Numbered from the stretch's first letter, positions 9,189 through 19,515 are shown. The stretch is 53,818 nucleotides of DNA from an uncultured Pelagibacteraceae bacterium (GCA_902554745.1 CACDQA010000004.1:1-53818), one strand, 5' to 3'. Program-made: numbers and translations. The notes: generated from the letters alone by a model not told the origin.

Positions 9189-10847
9189 ATGAAAGATGAA
9201 TTATTATTTTGTCCATTAGGTGGATCAGGTGAAATAGGCATGAACATGAATTTGTTCGGCTATGGACAGCCTAGTGATCATAAATGGATTATGGTTGATA
9301 TAGGGGTAACATTTGCAGATGATACTATTCCAGGTGTTGATTTAATATATCCAGATCCTGGGTTTATAGTAGAAAGAAAAGATAATTTATTAGGAATAGT
9401 TTTAACACACGCACACGAGGATCACATTGGTGCAATTGCTCATCTATGGCCAAAATTACAATGTAAAATTTTTGCAACTCCTTTCACAGCTGTATTAATT
9501 CGAGAAAAATTTAGAGAAAAACAAATCGATATAACTAATGATTTACAGATTGTTGAGTTAAATGGAAAGGTTTCTCTGGATCCATTTGAAATTGAATACA
9601 TTACTTTAACGCACTCTATATTAGAACCAAACGGACTTAGAATAAAAACTCCTGCGGGAGTTATTTTGCATACTGGAGATTGGAAGGTAGATCCAAATCC
9701 TTTGATTGGAGATAATATAAACGAAAAAAGATTAAAGGAAATAGGTGAAGAAGGTGTGCTAGCAATGATTTGCGACTCAACAAATGTTTTTAGCGCTGGT
9801 AGATCAGGTTCTGAATTAGACGTAAGAAAAAATATGCTAAACGTTATGTCTCGATTAAAAAAAAGAATTATCATAACATCTTTTGCTTCGAACGTAGCTC
9901 GAATGGAGACAGCTTTTTATTGTGCAGAACAAACTGGAAGACAAATCTCTTTAGTTGGAAGATCAATGCATCGTATTTATAAAGCTGCACGTCAATGTGG
10001 ATATTTAAAAAATACTATTGAACCAATTGATCCAAGAGAAGCTAAAAATTTTTCAAGAGAAAAAATTGTGTATTTATGTACTGGAAGTCAAGGTGAACCA
10101 ATGGGTGCAATGATGAGAATTTCTAGCTATGTTCATCCAGATGTTTTTATAGAAAAAGGCGATGCTGTCATTTTTTCTTCAAAAATCATACCTGGTAATG
10201 AAAAAAAACTTTATAAACTTCACAACCAACTTGTTAAGGATGGAATAGAAGTAATATCTGAAGAAACCGAATTTGTTCATGTTTCGGGGCATCCAAATAG
10301 AGAAGACCTTAAAGAGATGTATCAATGGGTAAAACCTAGATGTGTAATACCTGTACACGGTGAACATAGGCACATGATAGAACACATTAATTTTGCAAAA
10401 GAAATGCAAGTGCAACATCCAGTTCAAGTCGAAAATGGTGATATTGTTAAGTTATATCCAGGTGAAAAACCTGAAGTATATGACAAGGCCCCGAGTGGCA
10501 GACTTTATTTAGATGGTAGTGTAAGCGTTGATCCAGATTCACAATCGATAAAAGATAGGAAAAATTTAAGTGCTAATGGATATCTTGAGGTAACAATAAT
10601 GATTACACCTAAAGGAAATATACATAATAACCCTATACTTTCATTTCGTGGTTTACCTATCGATGATCGAGATGATTTTGTTTATGGATTAGAAGAGGAA
10701 ATAGAGAAAACTTCTAGAACTTTTAAAATTGGAAGCAAACAACAAGAGCATAACCTAATTGATGCATTAAAAATCGCTTGTAGAAAATTTTCTAAAGAGA
10801 GAACAGGAAAAAAACCTTTTACCAATATTAATTTAGTAAGAATTTAA
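9189..10847 (+). CDS. rnj: Ribonuclease J
   Basis: Metallo-beta-lactamase/beta-CASP ribonuclease with endonuclease and 5'-to-3' exonuclease activity in RNA maturation and decay. The zinc site motif HAHEDH (H74, H76, D78, H79) is intact, followed by ILHTGDWKVD, the beta-CASP region with CTGSQGEPMGAM, and the later VSGHPNREDL and PVHGEHRHM motifs. At 552 residues it has the full length, including the C-terminal dimerisation domain. It begins one base after coaX and overlaps the next gene by one base. Open frames on the opposite strand here are shadows. Confidence 0.96.
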   Translation: MKDELLFCPLGGSGEIGMNMNLFGYGQPSDHKWIMVDIGVTFADDTIPGVDLIYPDPGFIVERKDNLLGIVLTHAHEDHIGAIAHLWPKLQCKIFATPFTAVLIREKFREKQIDITNDLQIVELNGKVSLDPFEIEYITLTHSILEPNGLRIKTPAGVILHTGDWKVDPNPLIGDNINEKRLKEIGEEGVLAMICDSTNVFSAGRSGSELDVRKNMLNVMSRLKKRIIITSFASNVARMETAFYCAEQTGRQISLVGRSMHRIYKAARQCGYLKNTIEPIDPREAKNFSREKIVYLCTGSQGEPMGAMMRISSYVHPDVFIEKGDAVIFSSKIIPGNEKKLYKLHNQLVKDGIEVISEETEFVHVSGHPNREDLKEMYQWVKPRCVIPVHGEHRHMIEHINFAKEMQVQHPVQVENGDIVKLYPGEKPEVYDKAPSGRLYLDGSVSVDPDSQSIKDRKNLSANGYLEVTIMITPKGNIHNNPILSFRGLPIDDRDDFVYGLEEEIEKTSRTFKIGSKQQEHNLIDALKIACRKFSKERTGKKPFTNINLVRI

Positions 10848-11092
10848 TGAGCGCAACAGGCTTAGCTATTATCTATATAATTATATGGTGGATAGTTTTT
10901 TTTGCTATTTTACCTATCGATGTGAATCGAACAAAGACTGTAAAAATTGACGGTGAGGATCCTGGATCACCTGAAAATCCAAAAATGTTGAAAAAATTCC
11001 TTTATTGTACAGGAATTACTACTGTCATTTTCATCATAATTTACTTATTAATTAAATTTGAATATTTAAATTTAAGAAATATGATTAATTGA
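10847..11092 (+). CDS. DUF1467 family small membrane protein
   Basis: Eighty-one residues with two hydrophobic segments (about residues 4-23 and 51-69) joined by a polar loop containing a GEDPGSPENP stretch, which is typical of the DUF1467 family found beside proS or rnj in Alphaproteobacteria. Its function is not known. The loop preceded by LPIDVNR is the most conserved-looking part. The gene overlaps the rnj stop by one base and is followed one base later by proS, so it is co-transcribed with them. The family call rests on the loop motif, size and location. Confidence 0.85.
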   Translation: MSATGLAIIYIIIWWIVFFAILPIDVNRTKTVKIDGEDPGSPENPKMLKKFLYCTGITTVIFIIIYLLIKFEYLNLRNMIN

Positions 11093-11093
11093 G

Positions 11094-12428
11094 ATGCTTT
11101 TATCAAATTCATTTATACCAATATTAAAAAATAATCCTTCAGAAGCAAAAATTAAATCTCATCAATTGATGTTGAGAGTAGGTATGATTAAGCAAGCCTC
11201 AGCAGGAATTTATTCATGGTTACCTTTAGGTTTTAAAGTAATGAAAAAAATAGAGGACATTGTCAGACAAGAACAAAACAAAATTGGAGCTCAAGAAATA
11301 TTAATGCCAACAATTCAATCCAGCGAAATTTGGAAAGAAAGTGGTCGTTATGACGATTATGGTGAAGAGATGTTAAGAATTACCGACCGTCAAAATAGAG
11401 AAATGTTATATGGACCAACCAATGAAGAGCAAGTTACTGAAATTTTTAGATCTTCAATAAAATCTTATAAATCACTCCCACAACTTATGTATCATATACA
11501 ATGGAAGTTCAGAGATGAAATTAGACCTAGATTTGGAATTATGCGTGGTAGAGAGTTTTATATGAAAGATGCTTATTCATTTGATGTATCAGATGAAGCA
11601 GCTTTTTATTCTTATAATAAATTCTTTCTTTCTTATTTAAGAACATTTAAAAGATTATCTTTGACAGCAATACCCATGGCTGCTGATACAGGACCTATAG
11701 GTGGAAACTTATCTCATGAATTTATTATTCTTGCTGATACTGGAGAAAGTAAAATTTTCACAGATAAAAGAATATTTGATCTTGATAGTGATGATACTGA
11801 AATAGAAAAAGCGTCATTGGAAAGTATGAGAAAAAAATATGAACAGTTTTATGCTGTAACTGATGAAAAGTTTAATAAAGAAGAGTTTGAAAAAATTGTT
11901 TCTAAGGAAAATCAATTGATTACAAAAGGTATCGAAGTGGGTCATATATTTTATTTTGGTGACAAATACTCAAAACCAATGGGGGCATCTGTTGATTTAC
12001 CAGGAGGAAAAAAAGATTTTGTTAAAATGGGTTCTTATGGAATTGGTGTATCCAGGTTAGTAGGGGCTATAATTGAGGCAAAATATGATGACAAAAATGA
12101 AATCATGAAATGGCCATTGTCTGTTGCTCCTTATGATATTGCTATAATGCCTATGATAAATAAAAACGATACATCAGCTTTAGATAAAGCAAATAATATT
12201 AATAAAGAATTATTAAAAAATAAAATTGATGCAATCATTGATGATACAGATGAGAATTTCTCATCAAAAATTAAAAAAATGAATTTAATTGGTGCCCCAT
12301 ATCAAATTATTATTGGTAAGAAAAGTGAAGGTGATTTATTAGAGTTCAAGGAAACTGGTGGTGAAACTAAAAATTTGCCGTTAAATAAAATTATAGAAAT
12401 TATAACTAAACAAAAAAATTCAATTTGA
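11094..12428 (+). CDS. proS: Prolyl-tRNA synthetase, short alphaproteobacterial form
   Basis: Class II aminoacyl-tRNA synthetase that charges tRNA-Pro. Motif 1 surrounds GIYSWLPLGFKVMKKIE, motif 2 is FRDEIRPRFGIMRGREFYMKDAYSFD-like, and motif 3 is GSYGIGVSRLVGA; an anticodon-binding domain fills the last ~100 residues. At 444 residues it lacks the large INS editing insertion (about 180 residues) found in E. coli ProS between motifs 2 and 3. That is normal for Alphaproteobacteria, where mischarged Ala-tRNA-Pro may be cleared by a separate editing protein. The stop overlaps the lolC start. Confidence 0.97.
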   Translation: MLLSNSFIPILKNNPSEAKIKSHQLMLRVGMIKQASAGIYSWLPLGFKVMKKIEDIVRQEQNKIGAQEILMPTIQSSEIWKESGRYDDYGEEMLRITDRQNREMLYGPTNEEQVTEIFRSSIKSYKSLPQLMYHIQWKFRDEIRPRFGIMRGREFYMKDAYSFDVSDEAAFYSYNKFFLSYLRTFKRLSLTAIPMAADTGPIGGNLSHEFIILADTGESKIFTDKRIFDLDSDDTEIEKASLESMRKKYEQFYAVTDEKFNKEEFEKIVSKENQLITKGIEVGHIFYFGDKYSKPMGASVDLPGGKKDFVKMGSYGIGVSRLVGAIIEAKYDDKNEIMKWPLSVAPYDIAIMPMINKNDTSALDKANNINKELLKNKIDAIIDDTDENFSSKIKKMNLIGAPYQIIIGKKSEGDLLEFKETGGETKNLPLNKIIEIITKQKNSI

Positions 12429-13636
12429 TTTCTACTTTAGAAAAAGAAATTACTTTTAGATTTTTAAAAGCCAGAAAAAAAGATGGCTTTTTGAATATTA
12501 TATCTATTTTTTCTTTTATTGGGATAAGTCTTGGTGTTGCTGTTCTAATTATAGTGATGTCTGTTATGAATGGTTTTAGATCTGAATTAATTGATAAGAT
12601 AGTTGGCTTTAATGCTCATGCAGTTGTCAAACATTACGATAAACCGCTAGCTTCCTTGTCAGATAAAGATTTTGCTAAAGGCATTTTATCAAATGAAGGG
12701 GAAGCAGTTATTTTCCATAAAAATGGTACTAAAGGAGTTTTGCTTAAAGGTTATTTGGAAAAAGATTTTACAGATCTAGATATTTCAAATAATGATAGTT
12801 TTTTTGGTTCTAAAAGTTTAAATGAAAATACAATTTCTATTGGTCGAGATTTAAGTAATATTTTAGGATTAGATATTGGGGATGAAGTTTCAATTACATC
12901 ACCCTCTGGTGTTCAAACATTAGTTGGGTCTTTACCAAAGCAAAAATTATTTATTATAATTTCAGTATTTGAAAGTGGATTATCAGAATATGATGAAAAT
13001 ATTGCTTATATAAATTTAAATACTTTAGAAGATTTTTTTGACAAAAATAGAGATGATAGATTTACCGAGTATTATTTCAAAAATCCAAAAAATATAGAAA
13101 ATCATAAGGAAAAACTTATGAAACTATACCCTGATGCGTTTGTATATACATGGGCCGATATGAATAGTTCATTATTTTCAGCACTTAAAGTTGAGAGAAA
13201 TGTGATGTTTATTATTTTATCTTTAATAATTATTGTGGCTGCTTTTAATATAATTTCAGGTTTAACAATTTTAGTTAAAAATAAAACTCGAGATATTGCA
13301 ATTTTAAAATCTATTGGAGTTTTGAATAAATCTATAATTAAAATTTTTTTCCTTGTTGGTGTTTCAATTGGAACTTCAGCAACAATTTTTGGAATATTTT
13401 TAGGTGTAACATTCTCAATTTATGTAGAAAATATTAGACAATTTTTAAGCTCTACTTTTAATATTAGTTTATTTCCAGAGGAAATATATTTTTTAAGCAA
13501 AATGCCATCAGAAATAGATATTAATTCTATAGTAATTATAACAATCTGTTCAATATTAATAACAATAATAGTTTCTATATTTCCAGCGCTTAAAGCTGCA
13601 AAGATGGATCCTATAAAATCACTGAAGTATGAATAA
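12425..13636 (+). CDS. lolC: Lipoprotein-releasing ABC transporter, permease subunit (LolC/E)
   Basis: Inner-membrane permease that, with LolD, releases outer-membrane lipoproteins to the carrier LolA. It has 403 residues with the MacB/FtsX plan: one N-terminal membrane helix after the conserved FRFLKARKKDGFLNIISIFSFIGISLGVA region, a large periplasmic domain (about residues 45-250) and three C-terminal helices ending at FPALKAAKMDPIKSLKYE. The likely start is TTG at 12425, whose bases overlap the proS TGA; there is no nearby ATG upstream. Only one permease gene is present, as in other Alphaproteobacteria, so it probably forms a homodimer. It overlaps lolD by 8 bases. Confidence 0.94.
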   Translation: MISTLEKEITFRFLKARKKDGFLNIISIFSFIGISLGVAVLIIVMSVMNGFRSELIDKIVGFNAHAVVKHYDKPLASLSDKDFAKGILSNEGEAVIFHKNGTKGVLLKGYLEKDFTDLDISNNDSFFGSKSLNENTISIGRDLSNILGLDIGDEVSITSPSGVQTLVGSLPKQKLFIIISVFESGLSEYDENIAYINLNTLEDFFDKNRDDRFTEYYFKNPKNIENHKEKLMKLYPDAFVYTWADMNSSLFSALKVERNVMFIILSLIIIVAAFNIISGLTILVKNKTRDIAILKSIGVLNKSIIKIFFLVGVSIGTSATIFGIFLGVTFSIYVENIRQFLSSTFNISLFPEEIYFLSKMPSEIDINSIVIITICSILITIIVSIFPALKAAKMDPIKSLKYE

Positions 13637-14306
13637 TTTTTTAGAATTAATTAATATAAGAAAAAGTTTTATTACGGAAAAAAAAATAAATGTATTAAGA
13701 GGTATATCTAGAAAATTTAGGTTAGGTAAAACTTACGCAATAATGGGACCCTCTGGCTCTGGAAAATCAACTTTACTTAATTTAATATCATTAATAGATA
13801 AACCAACGTCTGGTTCAATTAAGTTTGATAATCTTGAGATTAATTTCAATCAAAATGAAAAAAATGATTTAATTAGAGCTAAAAAACTAGGTATCGTTTA
13901 CCAAGAAAATAATCTTCTTTCTGATTTTACAGCATTGGAAAATGTTTATTTTGCTTCTTTATCTCTTAATAACGATAAAAAATTAGCATTATCTAAAGCC
14001 GAAAAATTATTAAAAAAAATTGGACTTTCAAACAGATTAAATCATTTTCCGTCTCAACTTTCTGGAGGCGAATCTCAAAGAGTTGCAATAGCAAGAGCAA
14101 TTATTAATAATCCTCAAATTATTTTAGCCGATGAACCAACTGGTAGTTTAGATATGAATACGGCTAAAGATATTTTTAAACTTTTAAATAATCAAAAAAG
14201 ATCAGACAGAATAATTATATTTGCAACTCATAATAGATTTTTTGCAAAAAAAGCAGATTATCTATTGGAGATGAGAGATGGTAGTATAAAATCAACAAAT
14301 GTCTGA
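13629..14306 (+). CDS. lolD: Lipoprotein-releasing ABC transporter, ATP-binding subunit
   Basis: Cytoplasmic ATPase of the LolCD(E) lipoprotein export complex. Walker A is GPSGSGKST (residues 40-48), the Q-loop lies near YQENNLL, the ABC signature is LSGGESQRVA (from 144) and Walker B is IILADEPTGS (from about 164), with the switch histidine in ATHNRF. The length of 225 residues is usual. It overlaps lolC upstream and dnaE downstream by 8 bases each, a tight arrangement that supports co-translation. An alternative reading as another MacB-type ATPase is less likely because of the adjacent lolC. Confidence 0.95.
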   Translation: MNNFLELINIRKSFITEKKINVLRGISRKFRLGKTYAIMGPSGSGKSTLLNLISLIDKPTSGSIKFDNLEINFNQNEKNDLIRAKKLGIVYQENNLLSDFTALENVYFASLSLNNDKKLALSKAEKLLKKIGLSNRLNHFPSQLSGGESQRVAIARAIINNPQIILADEPTGSLDMNTAKDIFKLLNNQKRSDRIIIFATHNRFFAKKADYLLEMRDGSIKSTNV

Positions 14307-17300
14307 AACTGTTTCACAAAATTATAATCATTTAAAAATTCATACTCAATATTCAATTTGCGAAGGAGCTGTTACAATTGATGATTTGCAAGAATATTCT
14401 AAAAAAAATAAAATAAAATCCTTGGGTTTATGTGACACCTCAAATTTATGTGGTGCACTAGAATTTGCTGAAAAGATCTCAAAGTCTGGTACTCAACCAA
14501 TAATCGGAACACAAATTAATTTTAAAATCGGAGAGACAACAGGTTTACTCCCTCTGTTTGCTCTAAATGAAGTTGGATATAAAAATATAATAGAACTTTC
14601 ATCTTTATCGTATTTGGAAAACGATGAATTGTCAGATCCGCATGTAGATTTTGGATTATTATTAAATAAATCCAAAGGTGTTGCCGTATTTTCAGGAACT
14701 GTTTTTGGTTTATTTGGTAAATTATTTGATAAAGGAAAGTTTAGTGAAATTGAAGAGCTTTATAATAAAATTCAAAATGTTTTTGATGACAGATTTTACT
14801 TAGAGATTCAAAGACATAATGATCAAAATGAAATCGGATTTGAAAAATTTAATTTAAAAAAATCTTTAGATTTGGAGATACCTATTATTGCAACTAATGA
14901 AGTTTTTTACTTAGATAAAGAAATGCATGAAGCTCATGATGCTTTAATTTGTATTGGTAACAAGACATATGTAAATGAAAAAAACAGATTACGATTTACT
15001 GACCAACATTATTTAAAAACTAACTCAGAGATGTCCGAATTATTTGCTGACTTACCTGAAGCTTTAGAAAACAATTATAATTTTCCATTAAGATGTACTT
15101 ATAGACCAATATTTTCTAATCCAATATTGCCTAATATTAGCAGTGATAAAGATGGAAATGCAGATGAAATTTTAAAAAAAGATTCCATAGAGGGATTAAA
15201 AGTTAAATTCAATAAGATTTTTAATTTAAGTGATGAAGATTTAGAAAATAACGATTCTTATAGAGAATATAAGAACAGACTTAATCATGAACTTTCTATT
15301 ATTGTAGAAATGAAATATTCTAGTTATTTTCTTATAGTTGCAGACTATATTAAATGGGCTAAAAATAATGATATCCCTGTAGGTCCTGGAAGAGGTTCAG
15401 GTGCCGGCTCATTAGTAGCCTGGTGTTTATCTATTACTGATGTTGACCCAATTAAATTTAATTTAATTTTTGAAAGATTTTTAAATCCAGATAGAATTTC
15501 TATGCCTGATTTTGATATAGATTTTTGCGAGGAAAAAAGAGATCAAGTATTTGAATATCTAACAACAAAATATAAAGACAGCGTAGCTCATATTATTACT
15601 TTTGGTAAATTAAAGGCTCGAATGGTAATTAGAGACGTTGGTCGAGTTTTGGGACTAGCTTATGGATTTGTTGACAGTATATCTAAGATGATACCTTTTG
15701 ATCCATCTAGACCACAAAATTTAACTCAGTGCATTGCGGGAGAGCCACGATTACAAAAACTCATAAATGATGATCCAAGAGTAAAGAAACTTACTGATCT
15801 CTCACTAAAATTAGAAGGTTTAAATAGAAATGTTGCCACACATGCAGCTGGAGTAGTAATAGCAGATAAAAAACTCACTGAAGTTGTTCCTTTATACAAA
15901 GATATTTCTTCAGATTTATTATTACCATCTACTCAATTCGATATGTACTCAGCAGAAAATGCAGGTTTAGTAAAATTTGATTTTTTGGGATTAAAAACAC
16001 TTACAGTAATTAACAATACACAAAAACTTGTAAGAAAAAAAATTAAAGATTTTGATATAGAAAAAATAAGTTACGAAGATCAAAAAGTTTTTGATCTAAT
16101 GTCAACAGGTAAAACAGTTGGCTTATTTCAAATTGAAAGTGCAGGTATGAGAGAAGCCTTAATTCAAATGAAACCAAATCATATTGAAGATATTATTGCC
16201 TTAGTTGCTCTATACAGACCGGGACCAATGAGCAATATTCCAACATACAATGACTGTAAACATGGAAAACAAAAACCAGATTACTTACACCCACTTCTAG
16301 AAGATATTTTAAAACCAACTTATGGTGTAATTATTTATCAAGAACAGGTAATGCAGATTGCACAAAAATTATCAGGATTTACAGCAGGACAAGCAGATCT
16401 TTTGAGAAGAGCAATGGGTAAAAAGAAAAGAGCAGAACTTGAAAAACAGAAACAAGGTTTTATTGCTGGGGCTGTTAAAAATGGAATAGCAAAAGATGTA
16501 GCTGCTGGAATTTTTTTAAAAATTGAACCATTTGCAGAATACGGCTTCAATAAAAGTCACGCTGCTGCGTACGCAATTATTTCTTACCAAACTGCGTTTT
16601 TAAAAACATATTATCCAAAAGAGTTTATTGCTGCATCAATGACTATGGATATATCGAATCAAAATAAGTTAAGTGAGTTTTACGAAGAATTAAAAAGATT
16701 AAATGTTGAAGTTGTTCGTCCCGATATAAATGAATGTTTTGAAGATTTTAGAACTATCGATAACAAATTTTATTATGCCTTAGGAGGTATTAAAGCTGTA
16801 GGTTTTGAGGCAATATCAAACATAGTTAAAGAAAGAACTTTAAATGGAAAATTCGTATCTATTCATGATTTTATAAATAGGGTAAATCCAAAAGATATCA
16901 ACAAACTTCAATTAGAAGGTTTAGTTAAAGCGGGTGCTTTTGATAAAATAAATAGAAATAGACAAGCTTTGTTTGATTCAATTCCAACTTTGATAGCTAA
17001 AAGTAAAAATATATTTGATAACAAATCTGCTAATCAAATTGATTTATTCTCAGATGACGAAAATTACCAGGATGATATTTTGACTAAATCTGAAGATTGG
17101 AAATTTGAAGAAAGATTATCAAAAGAATTTGAATCAGTAGGTTTCTTTATTTCTGACCATCCGTTAAATCAATTTACAGAAATTTTTAGTGATTATAAAA
17201 TAATAGATTATCTAAGTTTTATTTCAAAAGAAGATTTAAAAGCTTCTAACATTGCAGCTACATTGTTAAAAGTTCAAGAAAGAAAAACCGCAAAAGGAAA

Positions 17301-17715
17301 TTCTTATGCTGTTTTAAAATTAACTGATTTATCAAGTGTGTTTGAACTTTTTATTTTCTCTGATGTTTTAGAATTAAATAGGGAAATCTTAAAAGAGGGT
17401 AGTTCTCTTATATTAACATTATTTAAAAATACTTCTAATGATGAAAATCGACTAACTAGGATAAATGTCCAAAAGGTAGCTTCTCTAAAAGATTTATTTA
17501 ACAGTCCTATAAACGAGGTTTCTTTCAAGTTAAATTCAGAAGAGCAGATTGAAAAAATTTCTAAAATTTTGAATGATAAAGGTAAAACCATCGTAAATAT
17601 TAATTTAGTCTCTAAAGATAACATTCTTAAATTTAAATTAAAAAATGCACGTAAATTAGACAGAAAAACATTAAATCTTATAAGAAATCAACAAATACAG
17701 GCAATAATTAACTAA
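14299..17715 (+). CDS. dnaE: DNA polymerase III subunit alpha
   Basis: Replicative C-family DNA polymerase. The order of domains is an N-terminal PHP domain (opening HLKIHTQYSICEGAV), the palm with GPGRGSGAGSLVAW and catalytic PDFDIDF (aspartates at about 404, 406, 408), fingers, the tandem HhH-containing region, then an OB-fold (about residues 990-1080) and a C-terminal tail. It has 1138 residues, close to the E. coli length. In the PHP opening several metal-binding positions look changed relative to catalytically active PHP domains (QYS where others have DYS), so a proofreading PHP is unlikely; this is inference. It is the last gene before the rpsB leader. Confidence 0.97.
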   Translation: MSETVSQNYNHLKIHTQYSICEGAVTIDDLQEYSKKNKIKSLGLCDTSNLCGALEFAEKISKSGTQPIIGTQINFKIGETTGLLPLFALNEVGYKNIIELSSLSYLENDELSDPHVDFGLLLNKSKGVAVFSGTVFGLFGKLFDKGKFSEIEELYNKIQNVFDDRFYLEIQRHNDQNEIGFEKFNLKKSLDLEIPIIATNEVFYLDKEMHEAHDALICIGNKTYVNEKNRLRFTDQHYLKTNSEMSELFADLPEALENNYNFPLRCTYRPIFSNPILPNISSDKDGNADEILKKDSIEGLKVKFNKIFNLSDEDLENNDSYREYKNRLNHELSIIVEMKYSSYFLIVADYIKWAKNNDIPVGPGRGSGAGSLVAWCLSITDVDPIKFNLIFERFLNPDRISMPDFDIDFCEEKRDQVFEYLTTKYKDSVAHIITFGKLKARMVIRDVGRVLGLAYGFVDSISKMIPFDPSRPQNLTQCIAGEPRLQKLINDDPRVKKLTDLSLKLEGLNRNVATHAAGVVIADKKLTEVVPLYKDISSDLLLPSTQFDMYSAENAGLVKFDFLGLKTLTVINNTQKLVRKKIKDFDIEKISYEDQKVFDLMSTGKTVGLFQIESAGMREALIQMKPNHIEDIIALVALYRPGPMSNIPTYNDCKHGKQKPDYLHPLLEDILKPTYGVIIYQEQVMQIAQKLSGFTAGQADLLRRAMGKKKRAELEKQKQGFIAGAVKNGIAKDVAAGIFLKIEPFAEYGFNKSHAAAYAIISYQTAFLKTYYPKEFIAASMTMDISNQNKLSEFYEELKRLNVEVVRPDINECFEDFRTIDNKFYYALGGIKAVGFEAISNIVKERTLNGKFVSIHDFINRVNPKDINKLQLEGLVKAGAFDKINRNRQALFDSIPTLIAKSKNIFDNKSANQIDLFSDDENYQDDILTKSEDWKFEERLSKEFESVGFFISDHPLNQFTEIFSDYKIIDYLSFISKEDLKASNIAATLLKVQERKTAKGNSYAVLKLTDLSSVFELFIFSDVLELNREILKEGSSLILTLFKNTSNDENRLTRINVQKVASLKDLFNSPINEVSFKLNSEEQIEKISKILNDKGKTIVNINLVSKDNILKFKLKNARKLDRKTLNLIRNQQIQAIIN

Positions 17716-17770
17716 ATAATCACTTGTTAAATATAATAAATATTTGTAAATAAACCCTAAATTAAATTAA

Positions 17771-17845
17771 CACGCACACAGTTGTTGGTTTTATACCTCC
17801 GGTCCTTAATTGGAAATTACTGTGGTGGCTTAACCGGGAATAAAT
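17771..17845 (+). promoter_or_regulatory. rpsB leader RNA, candidate H-type pseudoknot that would cover the ribosome-binding region
   Basis: The 130-base gap between dnaE and rpsB is the longest in the window and becomes clearly GC-richer from about 17771. Two helices interleave: CACAGT (17777-17782) with ACTGTG (17819-17824), six perfect pairs; and TCCGGT (17798-17803) with ACCGGG (17833-17838), five Watson-Crick pairs plus one G-U. The order 1-2-1'-2' is that of a pseudoknot. The 3' arm of the second helix carries the GGGAA that lies 7 bases before the ATG at 17846, so folding would hide the ribosome-binding site. Conserved cis-regulatory RNAs before the S2 gene have been reported in Pelagibacter by comparative analysis, and S2 autoregulates rpsB-tsf in E. 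coli. A weak promoter (TTGTTA at 17724, TAAATA at 17747, 17-base spacer) lies upstream. Confidence 0.75.
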
Positions 17846-18664
17846 ATGAAAATACCTAACGTTACAATACAACAATTATTAGAAGCAGGCGTTCATCTTG
17901 GACATAAAACTTTAAGATGGAATCCAAAAATGAAAAAATATATTTTTGGAAAAAGAGATTCTATTCACATTATAGACTTAACTCAAACACTAGAACTAAC
18001 TAAAGTAGCTCTAGAAAAAGTTTATGAAACAATTGCAAATAATGGAAAAATTTTATTTGTATCTACAAAGAAACAAGCATCAGAGGCAATAGCAGAAGTT
18101 GCTAAAGAAACAGATCAATATTTTGTAAATTACAGATGGTTAGGAGGCATGTTAACTAATTGGGGAACAATTTCAAATTCAATAAAGAAATTAAAAAAAC
18201 TGGAAACTGATTTAGCATCTGAAAACAGAGGTTTCACAAAAAAAGAACTTTTAAAAATGAGCGTTAAGAAAGATAAGCTCCAAAGATCCCTTGGTGGAAT
18301 AGCTGAGATGAAAAAGGTTCCAGATTTAGTATTTGTTATTGATACAAATTATGAGTCTCTTGCTATTGCCGAGTCTTCAAAATTAGGAATACCAATAATT
18401 GCCATTTTAGATAGCAATTCAAATCCAGATAATATTGATTATCCAATACCGGGCAACGATGATGCAAGAAGAGCTATTGATCTTTATTGTAATTTAATCA
18501 AAGAAACTATTAATAGTGCCAAAAGTTCTTCACCAGCTGTAGAGACAAAAAAGGATAAAACCGATGATTCTAAAAGCGAAGATAAAACAAAAACTATTCA
18601 AGAATTAGATAGAGAAAAATTAGAAAAAAAATTTTCTAAAGAAGATAAGGAGAAATTAAATTAA
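17846..18664 (+). CDS. rpsB: 30S ribosomal protein S2
   Basis: Small-subunit ribosomal protein. The family blocks [21 protein letters not shown] near the N-terminus, [21 protein letters not shown], and [19 protein letters not shown], then [27 protein letters not shown] are all present. The length is 272 residues with a highly charged C-terminal extension (from about residue 225, rich in Lys/Asp/Glu/Ser). The ATG at 17846 follows the structured leader described above, so synthesis is probably controlled by S2 itself. The stop overlaps the tsf start (TAATG), giving coupled production of EF-Ts. Confidence 0.98.
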   Translation: MKIPNVTIQQLLEAGVHLGHKTLRWNPKMKKYIFGKRDSIHIIDLTQTLELTKVALEKVYETIANNGKILFVSTKKQASEAIAEVAKETDQYFVNYRWLGGMLTNWGTISNSIKKLKKLETDLASENRGFTKKELLKMSVKKDKLQRSLGGIAEMKKVPDLVFVIDTNYESLAIAESSKLGIPIIAILDSNSNPDNIDYPIPGNDDARRAIDLYCNLIKETINSAKSSSPAVETKKDKTDDSKSEDKTKTIQELDREKLEKKFSKEDKEKLN

Positions 18665-19515
18665 TGAGTGATATAGAAAAAGTTAAAAAACTTAGAGAAG
18701 CTACTGGAGCAGGTTTTAAAGATTGTAATTTAGCTATTAAAGAATCAAATGGAGATTTAGACAAGGCGATTGAAATATTAAGAGTGAAAGGAATTTCAAA
18801 AGCATCTAAAAAGATGTCTAGAGATGCAAAAGAGGGTGTTGTTGTAGTTAGCGGAGATGAAACGAAAACCTCAGTAATAGAAGTAAATTGTGAAACAGAT
18901 TTTGTTGCTAAAAACGATGATTTTATTAATTTTGTTAAAGAATTAAGTGAATTAAATAACGAAAATAATTCAAACATTGAAGAATTAAAAGTGGCAAAAA
19001 TGAAAAATGGCCAAACTGTTAATGACAATTTAGTTGCTTTGATCGCAAAAATTGGTGAAAAAATTACAATTGGAAAAGCTAAAACTATTCAAAACTCAGA
19101 TGGTTTAAATAATCATTATCTTCATACAGTTGTGAAAGACAATGTAGCAAAATTAGCTGTTATGGTTTCACTTGATACAAAGGATAATTCAGATATAGTC
19201 AAAACATTTAGTAAACAACTATCAATGCACATTGCTGCATCTAATCCATTAGCTCTGGAATCCACCTCTATAGAACAATCAATAATAGATAAGGAGCAAG
19301 AATTAGTTACTGAAGAACTAAAAAATTTAGGAAAACCAGATGAAATTGCAAAAAAAATTAGCTTGGGTAAGATGAATAAATTTAAAGAAGAAAATGCTTT
19401 ATTAACACAAGCTTGGGTAATGGAACCAAAGAAAAAAGTTCAAGAAGTAATAAAGGATCTTTCTATAGCTGATTTAAAAATAAAAGAATTTTATAGAATT
19501 AAAATAGGGGAATAG
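18664..19515 (+). CDS. tsf: Elongation factor Ts
   Basis: Guanine-nucleotide exchange factor that recycles EF-Tu. The N-terminal UBA-like helix bundle ([19 protein letters not shown]) and the EF-Tu contact region [17 protein letters not shown] are clear; the coiled-coil and second core repeat follow. It has 283 residues, normal for the family. It starts on the last base of the rpsB stop. The stop is immediately followed by the frr ATG with no intervening gene: pyrH (UMP kinase), which commonly lies between tsf and frr, is not here. Confidence 0.98.
   Translation: MSDIEKVKKLREATGAGFKDCNLAIKESNGDLDKAIEILRVKGISKASKKMSRDAKEGVVVVSGDETKTSVIEVNCETDFVAKNDDFINFVKELSELNNENNSNIEELKVAKMKNGQTVNDNLVALIAKIGEKITIGKAKTIQNSDGLNNHYLHTVVKDNVAKLAVMVSLDTKDNSDIVKTFSKQLSMHIAASNPLALESTSIEQSIIDKEQELVTEELKNLGKPDEIAKKISLGKMNKFKEENALLTQAWVMEPKKKVQEVIKDLSIADLKIKEFYRIKIGE

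Noticed and set aside
9440-9874. A 144-codon - strand frame inside rnj
   Set aside because: RNase J is intact across the whole region with catalytic motifs; this is a shadow.
17716-17845. Possible tRNA or small stable RNA in the gap before rpsB
   Set aside because: No acceptor stem, anticodon arm or T-arm consensus could be built; the interleaved helices next to the rpsB start fit a leader RNA better.
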